Shown piece by piece: positions 4,244-5,972 of a stretch of DNA of 5,972 nt. The stretch lies in NCBI GenBank assembly GCA_009779395.1, contig WREJ01000076.1, positions 1 to 5,972 on the forward strand, given 5' to 3'. Numbering within the stretch: position 1 is the stretch's first letter; each line of letters opens with the position of its first letter. A model generated the notes under the pieces. It did no database searches and was not told the DNA's origin. It saw only the letters and a program-made list of their open reading frames with translations. A program made the translations under genes and the position numbers. Source of the stretch: Coriobacteriia bacterium (GTDB lineage Bacteria; Actinomycetota; Coriobacteriia; WRKU01; WQUG01).

Positions 4244-5972
4244 CTACTGCGTCAGCACCGCAAGTTCCATCTCGCGTTTACTACGCCTCGTAGCAGTCAC
4301 TATCACTATCAATCCCACAACAGCCATCAGTAGCAGCGCCATGCCAAACTTACCAATGTCAAGACCTGTTGGTGGAACAAAGAAGTCAGTATTGGTAAAG
4401 TCTGCCGTATTAGCAGCTTCACCGAGTGTTTGCTCGCCGGTACTCAGTGAAGTGTTCGGTGTACGTTCTGGTGGGTTAATGATGCTGGTATCAATGACAC
4501 CATCAGTACGTACCACAACATGAGGTGTGTAGTCACTTACGGCAAGTTCTACTGCTGTGTAACGTGTTCCCACATGAGTATCAAGAAAGACGAGTGTCTG
4601 ATTGTGAGTCAAAGCTACGGTTCTCGTAACTTCATCAGTGAATTCAATGACAGAACCAATGGTCTCGTTTGTCACACTGTTGATAATCTGTGCCCTATAC
4701 ACAATAGGTGGTGTTATCGTCGTTGCCAAAGACGGAGCCGTCAGTCTGATATCAAAGTCAAAGGCTCTACTGGGGTCAGGCATGACTCCAGTAGTTGTCT
4801 TTGAAATCCGCAAACCACCCACAGCAAGAGGATCTGTTGGGTCAATCTCAACGTTTCTGACAAAAGTGTTGGTAAAGGTCAGAGCATTCTCTAAATCTTC
4901 GAGTTTGTCACTGATAGAGCCACCCTCAAGTATTCTGTTGACAATAATTGTCAAAACGTAGGTTCCTGCACCTTCTGGCAAAGACATGACAACAAAAGTT
5001 ACTTGATAGATGCTTGAGTCAAAAGTCATTGTTTCTGTTGTCGTGTTGCTAAAGGTGTCTGTTCTTTCACTAATACGGTAAGTGAAGAGGCCTGGTGTTG
5101 AGAATGTTGTGTCGTTTCCTAACAAGAAGTCAGAGATCTTTGTTACGGTTCTCACGTCACCAGTCACGGTTGCAACATCTGAAGGAGTAAAAGTGATGTT
5201 GGAAACATTGAGTTCTGGCAGAATACCCACCTGATCTGTTTCATTGTTAAAGCTATGGGGTGTGATGTCAAAAGCAAATTCTGTATTTGGTGTTATGGTG
5301 CCCACCGGCATTTGCAGGTTTTTAGTTATTGCAATGTCAATGTATTCTGGTTCTGTGACAAAGACATGAACGTGGGGTTCTGTCATGGCAAAATAGCCTG
5401 TTTCTTCTCTAAATCCTGCTACTACTATCTCGTATCTGCTAGCGTAGTCTAAAAGGCCTGCTAGTGGAATAGTCAGTACCGTGTCATTTTCTGTCCATGT
5501 TGCCGTTGCTAGGTTAAGTTCTACGCCATTTAAGGTGACTGTTCCGAGGTTTCCTGTATGTATGGTCTGGTCAAAGGTAATGACCATCTGTGCTGTACTA
5601 GTTGCTACGCCACTACCCTGTGGTGTAATACTTTCTATCGCAGGTAGTCCCCATATGCGGGCAGGAACAAGACGATCGATGGTGTCATTAAGACCCAGCT
5701 GACCATAATCATTAAGACCCCATCCAAATAAAACGTCCCCTATCTTCATGCCCAGAGCGTGCCGTCCGTCACCATTAGTAGCAGACACCCAGTCAGTATC
5801 AGTACCTACCTGTGTCGGCGCAAGGATGCTGCCGACGGTAATACCGAGTCCTGTTGCGCCATTGTCGCTCCATCCCCATGCCCAGAGAGTGCCGTCTGCT
5901 TTGATGGCGAGGGAGTGGTACCATCCTGCAGAGGCAGATGTCCAGTCAATATCAGTGCCAACCCGTGTCGGG
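4244..5972 (-). CDS. C-terminal part of a sortase-anchored surface protein with RCC1 repeats, an Ig-like domain and two isopeptide-type pilin domains (runs off the right edge)
   Basis: 575 residues are visible, with no stop before the right edge; the GTG at 5788 is an internal valine in an RCC1 repeat, not the start. In visible-residue order: RCC1-type repeats with a 51-residue period (1 to about 105; DGTLWAWG at 26-33, then WGLNDYGQLG); an SbsA/Big_5-like Ig domain (about 112-188); a pilin domain like the streptococcal FctA family (about 211-371); a second CnaB-like domain (about 387-530); and a sorting signal. Each pilin-type domain shows a possible Lys-Glu-Asn isopeptide triad: K217/E302/N368 and K391/E475/N527. 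The C-terminus has VPPTG (532-536), a hydrophobic helix (about 542-560) and RRSKR, so a sortase should attach it to peptidoglycan or to a pilus. VPPTG rather than LPxTG recalls pilus-linked proteins such as streptococcal Cpa. The pilin-like part is visibly more AT-rich than leuS and comEA, suggesting separate origin. Likely roles are adhesion or display of the propeller; no ligand is indicated. The N-terminus and signal peptide lie outside the window. Confidence 0.9.
   Translation of the reverse strand, partial: PTRVGTDIDWTSASAGWYHSLAIKADGTLWAWGWSDNGATGLGITVGSILAPTQVGTDTDWVSATNGDGRHALGMKIGDVLFGWGLNDYGQLGLNDTIDRLVPARIWGLPAIESITPQGSGVATSTAQMVITFDQTIHTGNLGTVTLNGVELNLATATWTENDTVLTIPLAGLLDYASRYEIVVAGFREETGYFAMTEPHVHVFVTEPEYIDIAITKNLQMPVGTITPNTEFAFDITPHSFNNETDQVGILPELNVSNITFTPSDVATVTGDVRTVTKISDFLLGNDTTFSTPGLFTYRISERTDTFSNTTTETMTFDSSIYQVTFVVMSLPEGAGTYVLTIIVNRILEGGSISDKLEDLENALTFTNTFVRNVEIDPTDPLAVGGLRISKTTTGVMPDPSRAFDFDIRLTAPSLATTITPPIVYRAQIINSVTNETIGSVIEFTDEVTRTVALTHNQTLVFLDTHVGTRYTAVELAVSDYTPHVVVRTDGVIDTSIINPPERTPNTSLSTGEQTLGEAANTADFTNTDFFVPPTGLDIGKFGMALLLMAVVGLIVIVTATRRSKREMELAVLTQ
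5782..5971 (-). repeat. 153-bp in-frame RCC1 coding repeat (recognisable at DNA level)
   Basis: The blocks 5782-5818 and 5935-5971 are near-identical and offset by 153 bases, that is 51 codons. They encode PTQVGTDTDW and PTRVGTDIDW, the connecting segment between successive RCC1 blades. Similarity at the DNA level indicates fairly recent duplication of the blade unit. More units probably lie beyond the right edge. Confidence 0.8.

Noticed and set aside
3799..4293. Several overlapping short open frames on both strands in the spacer before leuS
   Set aside because: They run through the palindromic element, share no family motif and lack convincing ribosome binding sites, so they look like by-products of repeats.
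5786..5788. GTG at 5788 as the start of the surface-protein gene
   Set aside because: The frame remains open to the right edge and continues the RCC1 repeat (DWVSAT aligned with DWTSAS), so this valine is internal.

Overview
The window is a stretch of a Gram-positive genome of moderate GC content with every convincing gene on the minus strand. In transcription order (right to left) it holds the 3' part of a large sortase-anchored surface protein (4244-5972), a 434-base intergenic region dominated by nested palindromes (3810-4243), a complete leucyl-tRNA synthetase gene leuS (1230-3809), a 120-base intergenic region with a helically phased 11-bp repeat array (1110-1229), a complete comEA-type competence gene (147-1109), and the first 53 codons of an overlapping membrane-protein gene that is probably comEC (1-160).

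The Gram-positive assignment rests on the C-terminal sorting signal of the surface protein (VPPTG, hydrophobic segment, basic tail), its isopeptide-type pilin domains, and a membrane-anchored ComEA with an SLBB domain and a C-terminal helix-hairpin-helix region. From memory, the order leuS-comEA-comEC occurs in Actinomycetota, including Bifidobacterium and Coriobacteriia. The LeuRS editing-domain string AVPSGDERD also looks like that phylum. A coriobacterium-like host is therefore plausible, but this is an inference and no search was run.

The three left-hand genes may be partly co-transcribed. leuS uses a GTG start with a good ribosome binding site and has a candidate extended -10 promoter just upstream. 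comEA has its own possible promoter with a good -10 but no recognisable -35. In place of the -35 are five TTAAA cores spaced 11, 11, 11 and 10 bp, the spacing of OmpR/PhoB-family operators. comEC overlaps the end of comEA by 14 bases and is translationally coupled to it. ComEA and ComEC would act together in DNA uptake: ComEA binds DNA at the cell surface and ComEC forms the membrane channel. leuS is housekeeping.

The surface-protein gene is visibly more AT-rich than leuS and comEA over most of its length. It is separated from leuS by a roughly 250-bp element built of two inverted, unequal copies of one palindromic module around a third palindrome, which looks like a MITE-like or repetitive extragenic element. 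The most notable items are this element, the phased array before comEA, the RCC1-plus-pilin surface protein, and a candidate operator pair at the leuS promoter.
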